From assembly GCA_007127655.1 (NCBI GenBank), contig SKYX01000166.1, positions 1 to 7,421 of the forward strand: a stretch of 7,421 nt of DNA. The letters run 5' to 3'. The position numbers were made by a program, and so were the translations under genes. The stretch is from Desulfonatronum sp. Its GTDB lineage: Bacteria; Desulfobacterota; Desulfovibrionia; Desulfovibrionales; Desulfonatronaceae. The notes under the pieces are model-generated. The model did not search any database and was not told the origin of the DNA. It was given only the letters and a program-made list of their open reading frames with translations. This document shows positions 6,104-7,421 of this stretch, in pieces. How positions within the stretch are numbered: the first letter of the stretch is position 1; every line of letters begins with the position of its first letter.

Positions 6104-7421
6104 TGCAAACCGCCGTCAAAATAGAAGAATATCTCCAAGAAGTCGAAGAATCCCTGGGCAATGAGTTCCAGCGCAAGGCCCTGGACACCTTTGCCGTGGC
6201 CTACCGAACCGGCCGGGCCAATGCTTTCGCCGGAATGGACGTCAAAGGCCTGGTCGATGAAATCGCTCAGGCCAAGGACGACGGCATCCGACGCATGGAT
6301 GAACTGTACAACCAGTTCAAGCAAAAGGCCGAGTCCATGGGCGTCCATGTTCATCTGGCCGAAACCGCTGAAGAGGCCAACCGGATCATCACCCGCATCG
6401 CCAAGGACAACGACTGTAAAAAGGTGATCAAAGCCAAGTCCATGACCGCCGAGGAAACCCACCTCAACACCCATCTGGAAGCTGAGGGGCTGAAGGTCGT
6501 GGAATCGGACCTGGGCGAGTGGATCATCCAAATGCGCGGCGAAGGCCCGTCGCACATGGTCATGCCGGCCATCCACCTTTCCCGCTACCAGGTGGCCGAC
6601 CTCTTCGCCGGGGTGACCAAGAAGGAGCAGGACCCGGACATCCCGAAGCTGGTCAAGGTGGCCCGTCGGGAGCTGCGCAAGGAATACGTGGAAGCGGACA
6701 TGGGCATTTCCGGGAGCAACTTCGCCGTGGTGGAGACCGGGACCATCGGCCTGGTGACCAACGAGGGCAACGCCCGCCTGGCCACCACCCTACCCCGGGT
6801 TCACGTGGCTCTGGTGGGGTTGGAAAAGCTGACCCCCACCCTGCACGACGCCCTGCGCATCCTCCGCGCCCTGCCCCGCAACGCCACCGGCCAGCAGATC
6901 ACCTCCTACGTAACCTGGATCACCGGCCCCAACGAGTGCAAGGGCGCACCGGACGACAAGAAAATCATGCACGTGATCTTCCTGGACAACGGCCGCAAGA
7001 AACTGGCCAAGGACAAGGACTTCGCCCAAATCCTGCGTTGCATCCGCTGCGGGGCCTGCGCCAACGTCTGTCCGGTCTACCGCCTGGTGGGCGGCCATAA
7101 GTACGGCCACGTCTACATCGGGGCCATCGGCCTGATCATGACCTACTTCTTTCACGGCAAGGACAAGGCCAAGTTCCTGGTCCAGAACTGCGTGAACTGC
7201 GGGGCTTGCAAGGAGGTCTGCGCCGCCGGCATCGACCTGCCCCGTCTGATCAAGGAAATCCATGCCATGATCCAGGACGAGGACGGCCATCCGGCCCAGT
7301 CCAAGCTGATGGGCCTGGTGCTCAAGAACCGCACTCTGTTTCACACCCTACTGAAGAACATGCGTTGGGCCCAGAAGCCCTTTGCCGAGCGCGATGGGCA
7401 GTACATCCGCCATCTGCCCAC
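6103..7421 (+). CDS. lutB: LutB/LldF-type iron-sulfur protein of L-lactate oxidation, 5' part (truncated by window end)
   Basis: The frame is open from ATG 6103 to the right edge (439 complete codons), so the C-terminus is missing. Residues about 60-300 form a LUD-type domain with MGISGSNFAVVETGTIGLVTNEGN (Glu211-Thr-Gly) and RVHVALVGLEKL. Two 4Fe-4S motifs follow. The first is C313-x2-C316-x2-C319-x3-C323-P. The second is C363-x2-C366-x2-C369-x3-C373, where the residue after the last Cys is Ala rather than the common Pro. The visible end, ...KPFAERDGQYIRHLP, is in the linker that follows the clusters in LutB proteins. LutB hands electrons from L-lactate to a downstream acceptor. No separate LutA-like gene is seen. 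In D. vulgaris the homologue (DVU3033) is a longer protein with a LutA-like cysteine-rich part fused at the C-terminus, so the same may hold here beyond the window. The start overlaps the lutC stop by one base. Confidence 0.92.
   Translation, partial: MQTAVKIEEYLQEVEESLGNEFQRKALDTFAVAYRTGRANAFAGMDVKGLVDEIAQAKDDGIRRMDELYNQFKQKAESMGVHVHLAETAEEANRIITRIAKDNDCKKVIKAKSMTAEETHLNTHLEAEGLKVVESDLGEWIIQMRGEGPSHMVMPAIHLSRYQVADLFAGVTKKEQDPDIPKLVKVARRELRKEYVEADMGISGSNFAVVETGTIGLVTNEGNARLATTLPRVHVALVGLEKLTPTLHDALRILRALPRNATGQQITSYVTWITGPNECKGAPDDKKIMHVIFLDNGRKKLAKDKDFAQILRCIRCGACANVCPVYRLVGGHKYGHVYIGAIGLIMTYFFHGKDKAKFLVQNCVNCGACKEVCAAGIDLPRLIKEIHAMIQDEDGHPAQSKLMGLVLKNRTLFHTLLKNMRWAQKPFAERDGQYIRHLP

Overview
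The window is a GC-rich, densely coded stretch read entirely on the + strand. It carries a lactate-oxidation and acetate-forming gene cluster of the type known from Desulfovibrio and related sulfate reducers (the 'organic acid oxidation region', DVU3025-DVU3033 in D. vulgaris). The family content and gene order (GlcD-like, GlcF-like, pta, ackA, LutC-like, LutB-like) are the grounds for suggesting a Desulfovibrionales-type anaerobe. The genus cannot be fixed from this sequence alone.

Layout: 1-481 is the 3' end of a GlcD-type FAD-linked oxidase. 494-1774 is a complete GlcF-type iron-sulfur/CCG protein, its likely partner in a D-lactate (or glycolate) dehydrogenase. 1775-2065 is a 291-base non-coding spacer rich in palindromic repeats. 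2066-4171 is pta, a long, multidomain phosphotransacetylase. 4172-4254 is a short spacer with three TTCCGTG repeats. 4255-5496 is ackA, acetate kinase. 5477-6103 is a LutC/LldG-type LUD-domain protein. 6103 to the right edge is a LutB/LldF-type iron-sulfur protein, cut off by the window end.

How they fit together: two unrelated lactate dehydrogenase systems (GlcDF-like, probably for D-lactate; LutBC-like, probably for L-lactate) flank pta-ackA. Lactate is oxidised to pyruvate, a pyruvate oxidoreductase (expected outside the window) gives acetyl-CoA, and Pta and AckA turn this into acetate plus one ATP. The last three genes overlap (ackA/lutC by 20 bases, lutC/lutB by 1 base), which points to one translationally coupled unit.

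I see no phage, CRISPR, tRNA, rRNA or toxin-antitoxin features. The cluster is of a known kind. The least explained parts are the two spacers, which hold what look like dispersed palindromic or short direct repeats. No wholly new system is evident.
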